A stretch of DNA of 64,000 bases from SIG440 sp045586925 (lineage in GTDB: Bacteria > Bacillota > Clostridia > Monoglobales > Monoglobaceae): positions 1 through 64,000 of the forward strand of contig JAZNBG010000012.1 in NCBI GenBank assembly GCA_045586925.1. Direction: 5' to 3'. Numbering within the stretch: position 1 is the first letter of the stretch; every line of letters starts with the position of its first letter. This document shows positions 47,400 to 55,640 of the stretch, in pieces. The notes beneath the pieces are model-generated. The model did no database searches, was not told the origin of the DNA, and was given only the letters and a program-made list of their open reading frames with translations. The position numbers and the translations under genes are program-made.

Positions 47400-50279
47400 T
47401 TATTGAATATAAAATTCAAAATTTTCTATTTTCTTCTCGTTAAGCCTATATTTCTCTAAAAGTTCATGACCGCATGAATTGGAACCAAGGCCCGAATTTT
47501 TATAATCAATTCTGATTATTGTATTATCAGCCTTTTCAACCTCATCTGTATGCATTGCTTTCATAAGCGACTCTGCACTGTAATGGGAAACATTAAATTC
47601 AAAGCCTTCATCAGCAAAAAATTTCAAACCACCTGACATTTCAAGAACCTTTGCATCGCAATGATTACCATGTTCCTGAGGCATAACATAATTCACATAT
47701 TCATTTTCGGCATCACTTTCATAGAATCCGACTTTGGTATGATATCGCATATCGCAGTAGTTTTCCATTTCACCTCTGCCAAAATATTTGAATTTTGATT
47801 TTTCGTAGGGTGTTTTAAATTCAAATCCGAGCCGTGGCAGCCATATACAATCCTTGCGTATATCGGCATTAAGTTTTACTTTGACACTACCGTTTGCATA
47901 AAATGTATAATCCACACGGTATTTCAAAAACGGCAGCCTTCCAACACCGCTAAGAGAGCCTGACACAGATATTGTATTATCAGTTTTGACGCATGAATAA
48001 CACTTGCTGAACATTACATCAAATCCCTCAGCAGGGTTATCCCAAAAATTTTTATTAGCAAATGCATACCAGTTTTTCTTTACAAACATTTCATTATCTG
48101 TAGGTGCACGCATTACCGTAAGCCTTATTCGGTCTGCAAGCTGCTCTTCGCCACTTTTTATTATACTTGTAATTTCTCCGTAAATTTTTGAAACAGTATA
48201 TTCAAAATTCGTGCCCGAAATTATATAATCATTCTCTGTTTCAGAAATGCACGCACCCTCATCAGGAACAATTATCTTCTTGCACTTTGCCCCCATATCA
48301 AGCTGTGCAGACGCAACCTCATAACCTTCAGAATTGTATAAATAGCAGTTAATATACGCTCCCAGTTTACATTTCGAAACAACCGAAACTTCAATAACCC
48401 CGGTTTCCTTTGGAGCAATGTCCAATATCGCTGTTTTTGAATATATAACACAACCATCAACTACACCCTCATACTTAAAAGTGTATTCATTAAGATTTGT
48501 AAAATCATACAGGTTGGTAACAAATAGCTTATTGCCGTCAATCTTGCATTGTATGTATTGATAAACTGCCTTTGCATTCAAAGAGCCTGCCTTAAACTTT
48601 CTGTCATAAGTAACAAGACCGTCTGCACAAAAGTTACCATAATGAGTAAGCTCTTTAAAATCTCCTCCGTATCTGGGCACACCATCTGTAAGAACAGTAT
48701 GGTCCGCCCATTCCCAGATACACCCACCTATCAGCTTAGGATATTTATATATTTTTTCCCAATAATCCATCACATCTCCGGGTCCGTTTCCCATAGCATG
48801 AGAATATTCACACAAATAAAAAGGCAAAGGTTTAGATGAATCATTGGCATATTCCTCTAAAAAGTCTATATGTGCATACATCCTGGAATGCATATCCACT
48901 CTTCCGTAAAACTCATCAAACATTTCCGGATATTTTTCATCAACAGCACGAGATGCATCCTCACAGTGAACAAGACGTTTTTTATCAACACTTTTTATAT
49001 ACTTTATCATTTCGTAGTGATGTGCGCAATGACCACTCTCATTGCCCATTGACCAACTGAAAATGCATGTATGATTTTTATCACGTTCGTACGCCCTTTC
49101 AATTCTTTCTACAAACGACTCACGCCATTGAGGTTGATTTCCGGGCCACGCATCCACATCATCAAGCATATCATATCCAGGCCACGAGGGAACTCGGTTT
49201 ACAAATCCATGAGTTTCAAGGTCTGTTTCAAGCATTACATAAAAACCCATTTCATCGCACATAGCAAGAAACTTGGGTGCAGGCGGATAATGCGACGTAC
49301 GTATAGTATTAATGTTCAGCTTCTTCATTTGTATCAAATCATTCAAATAATCCTCATCGGACATATACCATCCTTTTTGAGGATGAGTATCATGATGATT
49401 AATCCCTTTAAGCTTTACAGGAACTCCATTTACACAAAACGCTGACTCCTCATTTATGGAGTATTCTACAAAACCAACTTTCTGTCTGATTATTTCACCG
49501 CAATATTCAAAAGTGAGTTCATAAAGATATGGTTTTTCTGCGTTCCATCTTATAGGATTATTTACTGTAAACACAGCCTGTCCTGCTGATTCACAACAAT
49601 CCAGCATCTTCCCTTTATCGAACAAAGAAACAAGTGCATTGCCTTCAAACTCAACATATATATCGTTATTATCAGTTGTTATTTTTATATCCCTAATATG
49701 TCCTTGAGGACGGGACAAAATATAAACATCCCGAAATATACCGCTGAATCTGAAAAAATCCTGATCCTCAAGATAGCTTCCGGAACACCATTTGCGCACC
49801 TTTGTTGTTACTGTATTTTTACCCGCAACCACCCATTCTGTAATATCAAATTCAGCCTGAAGGTGACTTCCCTGACTATACCCTGCATATTTACCGTTAA
49901 TATAAAGCTCGAGATTTGAAGAAACACCTTCAAAAATAATGTAGTGCCGATTAGATATATTTTCAATTTCAAAATCCCTGCTGTATATACCCATAGGGTT
50001 TTCATCCGGAACATACGGCATATCAATTGGATGCGGATACATTATATCTGAATAGTTAGGTGATTCATACCCGTGGAGCTGCCAACAAGACGGAACAGTA
50101 ATATTATCCCATTCTTTAATCTCTTTATCCTCTTTAAACTCCGCATCGTAATATTTAAATTTCCATTCACCATTTAAAAGAATATATGAACCATCATTTT
50201 CAGGAATATAGTATGCACGTTGAGGCATACGATTTTCCTTAATATGATTTAAGTCTTCATAAAACCTGCTTATCGACAT
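47400..50279 (-). CDS. LacZ-type GH2 beta-galactosidase
   Basis: A 959-aa enzyme with the full five-domain LacZ layout: sugar-binding domain with 'VPSCWQLHGYESPNYS', Ig-like domain, barrel with 'GINHHDTHPQKG' and acid/base Glu414 in 'SWSMGNESGH', nucleophile Glu491 in 'CEYSHAMGNG', and the C-terminal Bgal_small_N domain ('FGRGEMENYCDMR'). It hydrolyses terminal beta-galactosides in the cytoplasm. First gene of a six-gene operon running to 38459. AAAGGAGAG precedes its ATG. Confidence 0.93.
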   Translation of the reverse strand: MSISRFYEDLNHIKENRMPQRAYYIPENDGSYILLNGEWKFKYYDAEFKEDKEIKEWDNITVPSCWQLHGYESPNYSDIMYPHPIDMPYVPDENPMGIYSRDFEIENISNRHYIIFEGVSSNLELYINGKYAGYSQGSHLQAEFDITEWVVAGKNTVTTKVRKWCSGSYLEDQDFFRFSGIFRDVYILSRPQGHIRDIKITTDNNDIYVEFEGNALVSLFDKGKMLDCCESAGQAVFTVNNPIRWNAEKPYLYELTFEYCGEIIRQKVGFVEYSINEESAFCVNGVPVKLKGINHHDTHPQKGWYMSDEDYLNDLIQMKKLNINTIRTSHYPPAPKFLAMCDEMGFYVMLETDLETHGFVNRVPSWPGYDMLDDVDAWPGNQPQWRESFVERIERAYERDKNHTCIFSWSMGNESGHCAHHYEMIKYIKSVDKKRLVHCEDASRAVDEKYPEMFDEFYGRVDMHSRMYAHIDFLEEYANDSSKPLPFYLCEYSHAMGNGPGDVMDYWEKIYKYPKLIGGCIWEWADHTVLTDGVPRYGGDFKELTHYGNFCADGLVTYDRKFKAGSLNAKAVYQYIQCKIDGNKLFVTNLYDFTNLNEYTFKYEGVVDGCVIYSKTAILDIAPKETGVIEVSVVSKCKLGAYINCYLYNSEGYEVASAQLDMGAKCKKIIVPDEGACISETENDYIISGTNFEYTVSKIYGEITSIIKSGEEQLADRIRLTVMRAPTDNEMFVKKNWYAFANKNFWDNPAEGFDVMFSKCYSCVKTDNTISVSGSLSGVGRLPFLKYRVDYTFYANGSVKVKLNADIRKDCIWLPRLGFEFKTPYEKSKFKYFGRGEMENYCDMRYHTKVGFYESDAENEYVNYVMPQEHGNHCDAKVLEMSGGLKFFADEGFEFNVSHYSAESLMKAMHTDEVEKADNTIIRIDYKNSGLGSNSCGHELLEKYRLNEKKIENFEFYIQ

Positions 50280-50308
50280 AATACTCTCCTTTGATACTGT
50301 TATTCTAT

Positions 50309-50314
50309 ATTATA
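50309..50314 (-). promoter_or_regulatory. candidate -10 of the glycosidase operon
   Basis: TATAAT on the minus strand about 30 nt upstream of the LacZ-like ATG, in the 107-bp gap after the recombinase gene. I cannot identify a convincing -35, so it could be activator-dependent. Nothing else is visible in the gap. Confidence 0.4.
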
Positions 50315-50386
50315 ATACCATATAACAGCACCGGTTGAAATGTATTTTGATGATATTTTTTGTTTTTATATAATCTCGGTTTATTT

Positions 50387-51919
50387 CTATACAGGCTCAT
50401 TAAACTTGAATATAACCTCTACCTCTTTGTTTTTTCCGATATAAACCTTGTCAACAAGCATTAACAAGGTGTTTCGGTCAAGGTCGTCAAAGCTGATGAT
50501 ATGATTTAAAACTTCTGCCATATTTTTAGTTTCAATGCACTTATTTTGTTCATCATAATGTTCTTTTAGTCGTGATTCATAAACCACTCTTTCCTCACGC
50601 AGACTTTCGCTCATCTCCATATACTCACTCTCGGTTATAAGCCCTGATACCTTATCTTTATAAAGACTTAGAGCCGTGCTCTTGCAATCTTCGATTTTCT
50701 TTTCAAGTGTTCCTGTCAGCTTTTCGCTGTTATTTTTCCTATCAAAAAAAGCATCCGCTTCCGCCAGAATTTCTGACGCATTTATTGCTGATGCTAATTC
50801 TTTTAACTTTTCCCGTATTTTATCTTCCACATAACTTTCTCTTATGCTGTGAGAAGAACAAATGCCAAGTTTTGCGTTTTTCCGCCATCTGCTGCAAACC
50901 ATATATGTTCGTGTGGGCGATTCTTTTACAAAACTCATTCCACCCCCGCAATCCTTGCAAAAGACCAAACCTGACAATAAATGTGGTTCTCCTGCACGAA
51001 TTTTTTTATGATAACTTCTTTTAGAAAGTAGTTCTGCGGCGGTCTCAAAGTCTTCATTTGAAATTATTGCTTCATGCGTACCTTCAACTGTTATCCATTC
51101 ATTTTCAGGTAACCTCATCTTTTTATTCACCTTGTAGCTGATTTTTTGAGTTCTGTTCTGAGTTAAGTTTCCGACATATGTAGGGTTGGATAAAATGGAT
51201 TTTATCATAGTGTCACTCCAAACCCCTTTAAAAGTCTTTTGTGTTGCCGCCAGTTTCTTATATTCAGACGGCGTTGGAACTTTGTTCAAGGTAAGCTTAT
51301 GGGCAATTCCTATAATACTCTCCCCGGAAATAAAATCCTTGAAAATCTGCCTCACATATATTGCTGCTTCATCATCAATCACAAGATGATTTTTGTCATT
51401 TGTATCTTTTTTATAGCCATAGGGTGCATGGGAACCTATAAACTTTCCCTGACTCTTTTTTGTATTCAGAGCGGTACGCACCTTTTTGCTTATATCCTTT
51501 GCATACATATCATTGAATACCGCTCTGAACGGTGTCATATCATTGCCGCTGTTTGGCTTTATGGTATCTATACTGTCATTAACCGCAATATACCTTATAT
51601 TATGTCGTGGGAAATACTGTTCCAGATAATATCCTGTTTGTATATAGTCACGACCCAGACGGGATAAGTCCTTTGTGATTACTGTATTTATCTTTTTACT
51701 TTCAATTAATTCAATAAGCCTTTTAAATCCGGGACGGTCAAAATTAGTTCCGCTATATCCGTCATCCACCAGTATCTCCACAATGTTAAGTGAATTATGA
51801 TTGGCATACTCAATCAAAAATTCTTTCTGGTTTGCTATACTTTCCGACTCTGCCACATTTCCATCATCTCGTGAAATTCTTAAATACAAAGCCGAAAGAT
51901 TTATGTCCAAAGTATTCAT
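50387..51919 (-). CDS. large serine recombinase, probable excisionase of the dpaA element
   Basis: A 510-aa SpoIVCA-like recombinase. The N-terminal resolvase domain (about 8-150) has the catalytic Ser16 in 'YLRISRDD' and 'VITKDLSRLGRD' with conserved arginines. The recombinase DNA-binding domain is about 163-270, with 'APYGYKKD'. A zinc ribbon uses Cys321, Cys324, Cys342 and Cys354, and a coiled coil lies at about 395-460. The length is near SpoIVCA (500 aa as I recall it). Its ATG overlaps the stop of a 31-aa ORF by 4 nt, and it starts 230 bp from the right core. It lies on the same strand as dpaA with no terminator between them, so dpaA transcription can reach it. Confidence 0.95.
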   Translation of the reverse strand: MNTLDINLSALYLRISRDDGNVAESESIANQKEFLIEYANHNSLNIVEILVDDGYSGTNFDRPGFKRLIELIESKKINTVITKDLSRLGRDYIQTGYYLEQYFPRHNIRYIAVNDSIDTIKPNSGNDMTPFRAVFNDMYAKDISKKVRTALNTKKSQGKFIGSHAPYGYKKDTNDKNHLVIDDEAAIYVRQIFKDFISGESIIGIAHKLTLNKVPTPSEYKKLAATQKTFKGVWSDTMIKSILSNPTYVGNLTQNRTQKISYKVNKKMRLPENEWITVEGTHEAIISNEDFETAAELLSKRSYHKKIRAGEPHLLSGLVFCKDCGGGMSFVKESPTRTYMVCSRWRKNAKLGICSSHSIRESYVEDKIREKLKELASAINASEILAEADAFFDRKNNSEKLTGTLEKKIEDCKSTALSLYKDKVSGLITESEYMEMSESLREERVVYESRLKEHYDEQNKCIETKNMAEVLNHIISFDDLDRNTLLMLVDKVYIGKNKEVEVIFKFNEPV

Positions 51920-52011
51920 CGTGTCTTGTTGATGAGAATTTGTTTAAGTATCTCATTTAATTTTTTTCCGTTGTTTGTAAAGATAAATTTTACTTGTGTA
52001 TCATTTTTCAT
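51916..52011 (-). CDS. 31-aa ORF translationally coupled to the recombinase
   Basis: A short ORF starting MKNDTQVKFIFTNNGKKLNE and ending N-K-T-R. It has an excellent ribosome binding site (AAAGGAGG, 8 nt before the ATG), and its TGA overlaps the recombinase ATG (ATGA). Because the recombinase has no good site of its own outside this ORF, the small ORF probably controls its translation. It could also be a functional peptide, for example a recombination directionality factor comparable in role to SprB of SP-beta (58 aa). The latter is speculation. Confidence 0.7.
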   Translation of the reverse strand: MKNDTQVKFIFTNNGKKLNEILKQILINKTR

Positions 52012-52057
52012 GATATCAACCTCCTTTACAAAACTATCCTCTCTATCTCCCTTTCAA

Positions 52058-52073
52058 CTTATTTTATGATATG
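52058..52073 (-). promoter_or_regulatory. mother-cell-sigma-like -10 upstream of the recombinase
   Basis: On the minus strand CATATCATAAAATAAG contains CATAAAATA, matching the SigK -10 consensus CATAnnnTA, and CATATCAT, resembling the SigE -10. No -35 at correct spacing is evident. Weak support for an internal sporulation promoter. Confidence 0.25.
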
Positions 52074-52097
52074 CCCCTGCAACTTATGCTTTCGTAT

Positions 52098-52913
52098 TCA
52101 CTGGCACCTTGCACAATACCGCCGCTGTTTATCCACCTTATCCAAATAAAAATCCACCCCGCCGGGTTTTGAAGCAAGGTCAATAATTAAAACATTTTTC
52201 AACATTTTCGAAAGCAGATAATAATCAAGAATCATACTTGGGGCAGTGTTGAAAACAATGTCATAGCCATCTATTCTTGTACTCAAATCAGAAATCGAGC
52301 AAGTGTCACAGCCCATAGCAAAGGCATACGCCTGATCACCCTTTTTTCGTGCTGCAACAGTAACGCGGGCACCCAAGCCGTTAAGCATTTTTGCCAAAAT
52401 CTTGCCTATACGTCCATTGCCTATTACAAGGCATCTTGACGAGTGCAGAGTAAACGGTGTTTCCTCCATTGCAATCTGAATTGCCCCCTCTGCCGTTGGA
52501 ATTGCATTAAGCATTGCAAGTTCCTCGCGGCAAAGATAATCAATCAGCATAATACGGTGATTTTCTGCCATTGCTTTAATCTTTGTATCACAGCGACCGG
52601 CAAGAATACGGTTTTTTGCTGAAAGGTTTGCAAACACCTCGCTAACCGAAATTGTCTGTTTGCAAAGTGGAGCATTTATGTTTTTTCCGTCAGTGGAATA
52701 AGGAAGCGGCAAGACAACCGCATCATATACATCGTCAAACTCAGAAAAATCCCATAACACCTGTATATGCGGCGAAAGCTTTTCGCAGTGTTCGTTATCA
52801 AAACCCATCACAAAAACACTATTTCCCATATCTGCGATTTTATTTATTGCACGAATTTGACGCAGGTCGCCCCCGACAAATAGTAATTTTTTTGTATTAG
52901 CGGAGATTTTCAT
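52098..52913 (-). CDS. dpaA: dpaA 5' part: dipicolinate synthase subunit A, interrupted
   Basis: As read here it makes 271 aa: 255 native DpaA residues plus 16 foreign ones (YLDKVDKQRRYCARCQ). The native part has 'LLFVGGDLRQI' at the N-terminus, 'IPTAEGAIQIAMEET', the dinucleotide-binding 'CLVIGNGRIGKILAKML' (161-177) and 'FNTAPSMILD', and ends at 'IDLASKPGGVDF'. In B. subtilis SpoVFA the next residues are those found at 7503-7637. It lacks the C-terminal segment and may be inactive until the element is removed. Start chosen at the ATG with GGAGG 8 nt upstream; an earlier in-frame ATG at 52931 lacks one. DpaA converts the lysine-pathway dihydrodipicolinate-stage intermediate to dipicolinate together with DpaB. 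Confidence 0.94.
   Translation of the reverse strand: MKISANTKKLLFVGGDLRQIRAINKIADMGNSVFVMGFDNEHCEKLSPHIQVLWDFSEFDDVYDAVVLPLPYSTDGKNINAPLCKQTISVSEVFANLSAKNRILAGRCDTKIKAMAENHRIMLIDYLCREELAMLNAIPTAEGAIQIAMEETPFTLHSSRCLVIGNGRIGKILAKMLNGLGARVTVAARKKGDQAYAFAMGCDTCSISDLSTRIDGYDIVFNTAPSMILDYYLLSKMLKNVLIIDLASKPGGVDFYLDKVDKQRRYCARCQ
52135..52147 (+). repeat. right inner arm of predicted attP
   Basis: ACCTTATCCAAAT on the plus strand, one base inside the right core, and the exact reverse complement of 7662-7674. Together they form the dyad arms of the predicted circular-form attP. Confidence 0.75.
52149..52161 (+). repeat. right attachment-site core (13-bp direct repeat)
   Basis: AAAATCCACCCCG, identical to 7638-7650. 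It encodes the G-V-D-F residues of the dpaA 5' part on the minus strand. To its left the dpaA frame runs into element sequence and stops at 52098. Confidence 0.88.
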
Positions 52914-52949
52914 AAAATTTTCCTCCAACAAATAGAATTTGTTCTAATA

Positions 52950-52976
52950 CATATTATGTAAAAAGATAAGTTTTGT
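52950..52976 (-). promoter_or_regulatory. SigK-like promoter of dpaA
   Basis: On the minus strand AC (52975-52976), 16 nt, then CATAATATG (52950-52958), close to the SigK pattern AC-N16/17-CATAnnnTA with one mismatch. It lies 37 nt before the dpaA ATG. The B. subtilis spoVF operon is SigK-dependent. The match is by eye. Confidence 0.45.
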
Positions 52977-52987
52977 GTTAAAAAAAG

Positions 52988-53017
52988 AAAAAGCTGTTGA
53001 ATAAACAACAGCTTTTT
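52988..53017 (-). terminator. Rho-independent terminator of the lipoprotein gene
   Basis: AAAAAGCTGTTG-N6-CAACAGCTTTTT, a 12-bp stem, followed on the minus strand by a T-rich run. It separates the lipoprotein transcript from dpaA. Confidence 0.85.
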
Positions 53018-53022
53018 ACCAA

Positions 53023-53595
53023 TTAGTCCTCTTCGTCATATTCAGGGAATGAAGAATATTTTCGGTTTATTCCTCCTTCGGTGATTTCTGCAGTATCATA
53101 AATCACAGTTTTTGCATATCCGCCATCAGCCTTGGAAAATCCGTAGCTTGTAACCGAAAAACCTGACCCGGTGGAAACTATAATATTGATTTTAGGCTCT
53201 GCGCCATCCTTCATATAATAATCCGAAACTTCAAAATACGGATATCCGGCATTTAAATACCGATTAAACAACAAATAGTCCTCTTCTCTGTCATCAACAT
53301 ACAGTGCCCAGTTTTGCCCGTCATTCCACAAAAAATCACCATCACGGTCACGTTCTGCCGATGTTACAAGTGAAATCTTTTCATCTGCTCCGTCGCCGTC
53401 AAGGTCGCCTGTGTAGGCGCTGACCTCGTTCCAATCAAGAATGTCTGCAGATATTTCGGTTGATTTTATTATTTCAGCCTTATTCTCAACGCCCTGCTCT
53501 GTAACAGGTTTTTCTGGAATATTGGTATTTTTGTTGCAGCCCGAAACTGCCAGAACTACTAATGTTAAAACTAATAACAATTTAAATTTTTTCAC
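53023..53595 (-). CDS. putative lipoprotein of unknown function
   Basis: A 190-aa protein starting at GTG with AAAGGA upstream. Its lipobox is LAVSGC followed by NKNTN. It contains 'TGDLDGDGADEKISLV', a calcium-loop-like FG-GAP/VCBS-type segment, and acidic clusters at the C-terminus. No enzyme motif. It lies between clpX and dpaA; its own terminator follows. I do not recognise the family beyond this. Confidence 0.75.
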   Translation of the reverse strand: MKKFKLLLVLTLVVLAVSGCNKNTNIPEKPVTEQGVENKAEIIKSTEISADILDWNEVSAYTGDLDGDGADEKISLVTSAERDRDGDFLWNDGQNWALYVDDREEDYLLFNRYLNAGYPYFEVSDYYMKDGAEPKINIIVSTGSGFSVTSYGFSKADGGYAKTVIYDTAEITEGGINRKYSSFPEYDEED

Positions 53596-53623
53596 AGCAA
53601 ATCATCCTTTCGCCGCAGAATTT

Positions 53624-54925
53624 TTAACAAGCAGGTTTATCGTCAGCCTTAACCTTTGGTGTAGCAACCTTTTTAACTGCTTTCTTTTCTTCCTTAACAA
53701 CCTCGGGTGCCGCTTTTTCGGTTACACATTCCTTTGTAACGGTAACAGTTTTAATCATTGGGTCAGAGGGTATCTCAAACATAATATCCTGCATAACATC
53801 CTCTAAAATTGTTCTTAAACCTCTTGCACCTGTATTTCTTTCAATCGCCTTATCTGCAACAGCATCAACTGCTTCGTCAGATACAACAAGTTCAACGCCG
53901 TCCATCTCGAACAGCTTTTTATACTGCTTAACAAGAGCATTTTTAGGCTGTGTAAGAATCATCTTAAGAGCATTTTTATCCAATGATTCAAGTGTTGTAA
54001 TAACCGGTACACGACCGATAAATTCAGGAATAAGCCCGAATTTCAGCAAATCATCAGGGATAAGGTTTTTAAGAATGTCGCCTCTGTTTTTATCCTTTTT
54101 GCTTTCAACCTTGGCACCAAATCCCATAGCTTTGGAATTTACACGGCTTTCGATAATCTTGTCAATCCCTTCAAATGCACCGCCGCAGATAAACAGAATG
54201 TTGGTTGTATCAATCTGTATAAATTCCTGATGTGGATGCTTTCTGCCGCCCGTCGGTGGAACAGATGCAATCGTACCTTCAAGAATTTTGAGAAGTGTCT
54301 GCTGAACACCTTCACCGCTGACATCACGGGTAATCGAGGGGTTTTCGGACTTTCTTGAAATTTTATCAATTTCATCAATATAGATAATGCCCTTTTCTGC
54401 CCTTTGAATATCATAATCCGCTGCCTGAATCAGCTTGAGAAGAATATTTTCAACATCCTCGCCCACATAACCTGCCTCGGTCAAAGACGTTGCATCGGCA
54501 ATAACGAATGGAACATTCATCATCTTTGCTAAGGTCTGTGCGATAAAGGTTTTACCAACACCTGTGGGACCTAGCAGCAAAATATTACTTTTTTGAAGTT
54601 CAATATCATCATTTTCGCCGTTGTAGCCAATTCTCTTATAATGATTGTAGATAGCAACCGAAAGTGCCTTTTTTGCAGCATCCTGCCCAACTATATATTC
54701 GTCAAGAAAATCCTTGATTTCACGAGGTTTGGGAAGCTCCTTAACCTCTGTATCTACTGCATTTGAGGATATATCATCAAATTCGTCCTCTACAATCTCA
54801 AAGCAAAGGTCAACACATTCGTTGCAGATATACACCCCAGGACCTTCAATCATTTTTTTAACCTGTTCCTCTGTTTTACCGCAGAAGGAACAACGGATAT
54901 GTCGTGTATCATTGCTGTTTGACAT
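53624..54925 (-). CDS. clpX: ATP-dependent Clp protease ATP-binding subunit ClpX
   Basis: A 433-aa AAA+ unfoldase that feeds substrates to ClpP. It has an N-terminal C4 zinc-binding domain (Cys12, Cys15, Cys34, Cys37), Walker A GPTGVGKT (119-126), Walker B 'GIIYIDEIDKI', sensor and 'IGRVP' ClpP-contact loop region ('LIPEFIGRVPVITTLE'). A Lys/Ala-rich tail of about 30 residues ending KPAC is longer than in most ClpX. It lies 26 nt after clpP, the usual tig-clpP-clpX order. Confidence 0.97.
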   Translation of the reverse strand: MSNSNDTRHIRCSFCGKTEEQVKKMIEGPGVYICNECVDLCFEIVEDEFDDISSNAVDTEVKELPKPREIKDFLDEYIVGQDAAKKALSVAIYNHYKRIGYNGENDDIELQKSNILLLGPTGVGKTFIAQTLAKMMNVPFVIADATSLTEAGYVGEDVENILLKLIQAADYDIQRAEKGIIYIDEIDKISRKSENPSITRDVSGEGVQQTLLKILEGTIASVPPTGGRKHPHQEFIQIDTTNILFICGGAFEGIDKIIESRVNSKAMGFGAKVESKKDKNRGDILKNLIPDDLLKFGLIPEFIGRVPVITTLESLDKNALKMILTQPKNALVKQYKKLFEMDGVELVVSDEAVDAVADKAIERNTGARGLRTILEDVMQDIMFEIPSDPMIKTVTVTKECVTEKAAPEVVKEEKKAVKKVATPKVKADDKPAC

Positions 54926-54951
54926 ATAATGTTTCCCCTTTAATAAATCTA

Positions 54952-55539
54952 TTATCTTTTTTCAACTATTTTGTCGATAAGTCCGTATTTAAGAGCCTCT
55001 TCTGCTGACATAAAGTTGTCACGCTCGGTATCCTTTTGGATTACCTCAAGCGGCTGTCCGGTGTGGTCTGCAAGCATACGATTAAGCTTATCCTTCATCT
55101 TGATTATACGCTCTGCGTGTATCTGGATATCTGTTGCCTGACCCTGAGTTCCGCCAAGAGGCTGATGAATCATAATTTCGCTGTTCGGAAGAGCAAATCT
55201 TTTGCCCTTAGCACCTGCTGATAAAAGAAATGCACCCATTGACGCTGCCATACCCACACAGATTGTTGAAACATCCGCCTTGGTATATTTCATTGTATCA
55301 TAAATTGCCATACCTGCGGTAATTGAGCCGCCGGGACTGTTGATGTAAAGATTGATGTCTTTGTCGGGGTCTTCGCTGTCAAGGAACAAAAGCTGTGCAA
55401 CAACTAAACTTGCAGTTGCGTCATTAACCTCGTCAGAAAGAAATATAATTCTGTCCTTCAAAAGACGTGAAAAAATGTCATAAGACCGCTCGCCACGGCT
55501 TGTTTGTTCGATTACATATGGTACTAAACTGTTATACAT
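54952..55539 (-). CDS. clpP: ATP-dependent Clp protease proteolytic subunit ClpP
   Basis: A 195-aa serine peptidase. Catalytic triad Ser100 (GMAASMGA), His125 (MIHQPLGG) and Asp174 (TERDNF). The N-terminal 'LVPYVIEQTSRGERSYDIFS' includes the processing and gating segment. Start set at 55539 with GGAGG 10 nt before it; the in-frame upstream ATGs would add 17 atypical residues. Works with ClpX. Confidence 0.97.
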   Translation of the reverse strand: MYNSLVPYVIEQTSRGERSYDIFSRLLKDRIIFLSDEVNDATASLVVAQLLFLDSEDPDKDINLYINSPGGSITAGMAIYDTMKYTKADVSTICVGMAASMGAFLLSAGAKGKRFALPNSEIMIHQPLGGTQGQATDIQIHAERIIKMKDKLNRMLADHTGQPLEVIQKDTERDNFMSAEEALKYGLIDKIVEKR

Positions 55540-55640
55540 AATATTTTTTCCTCCTATTTCCTGTTTTTTCGACATTCGCCCAAAATACAAGCAAGGTTAA
55601 TCGAAATGATTAACCTTTGCTCAATATTTATACAGCCAAT

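Larger units (their letters stand above)
7638..52148. mobile_element. 44.5-kb skin-like element interrupting dpaA, excisable in frame
   Basis: Length 44,511 bp counted from core to core. What is seen: dpaA halves at both ends, an identical 13-bp core, inverted arms just inside both ends, and a large serine recombinase whose start lies 230 bp from the right core. All cargo genes run on the minus strand like dpaA. Known parallels are developmental elements removed in the mother cell during sporulation: skin in sigK (SpoIVCA), SP-beta in spsM (SprA), vfbin in spoVFB and others in Bacillus cereus-group genomes. Inferred: loss of the element in the mother cell rebuilds dpaA-dpaB while the forespore keeps the cargo. 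There are no capsid, portal, relaxase or type IV secretion genes; the cargo is a glycan-use locus. Alternatively this could be a simple integrative element that abolished DPA synthesis, but preservation of exact frame and of intact dpaB favours reversible excision. Confidence 0.88.

Noticed and set aside
7638..52148. Prophage or integrative conjugative element
   Set aside because: No capsid, portal, terminase, tail, lysin, relaxase, coupling protein or type IV secretion genes were found; only a recombinase and metabolic genes.
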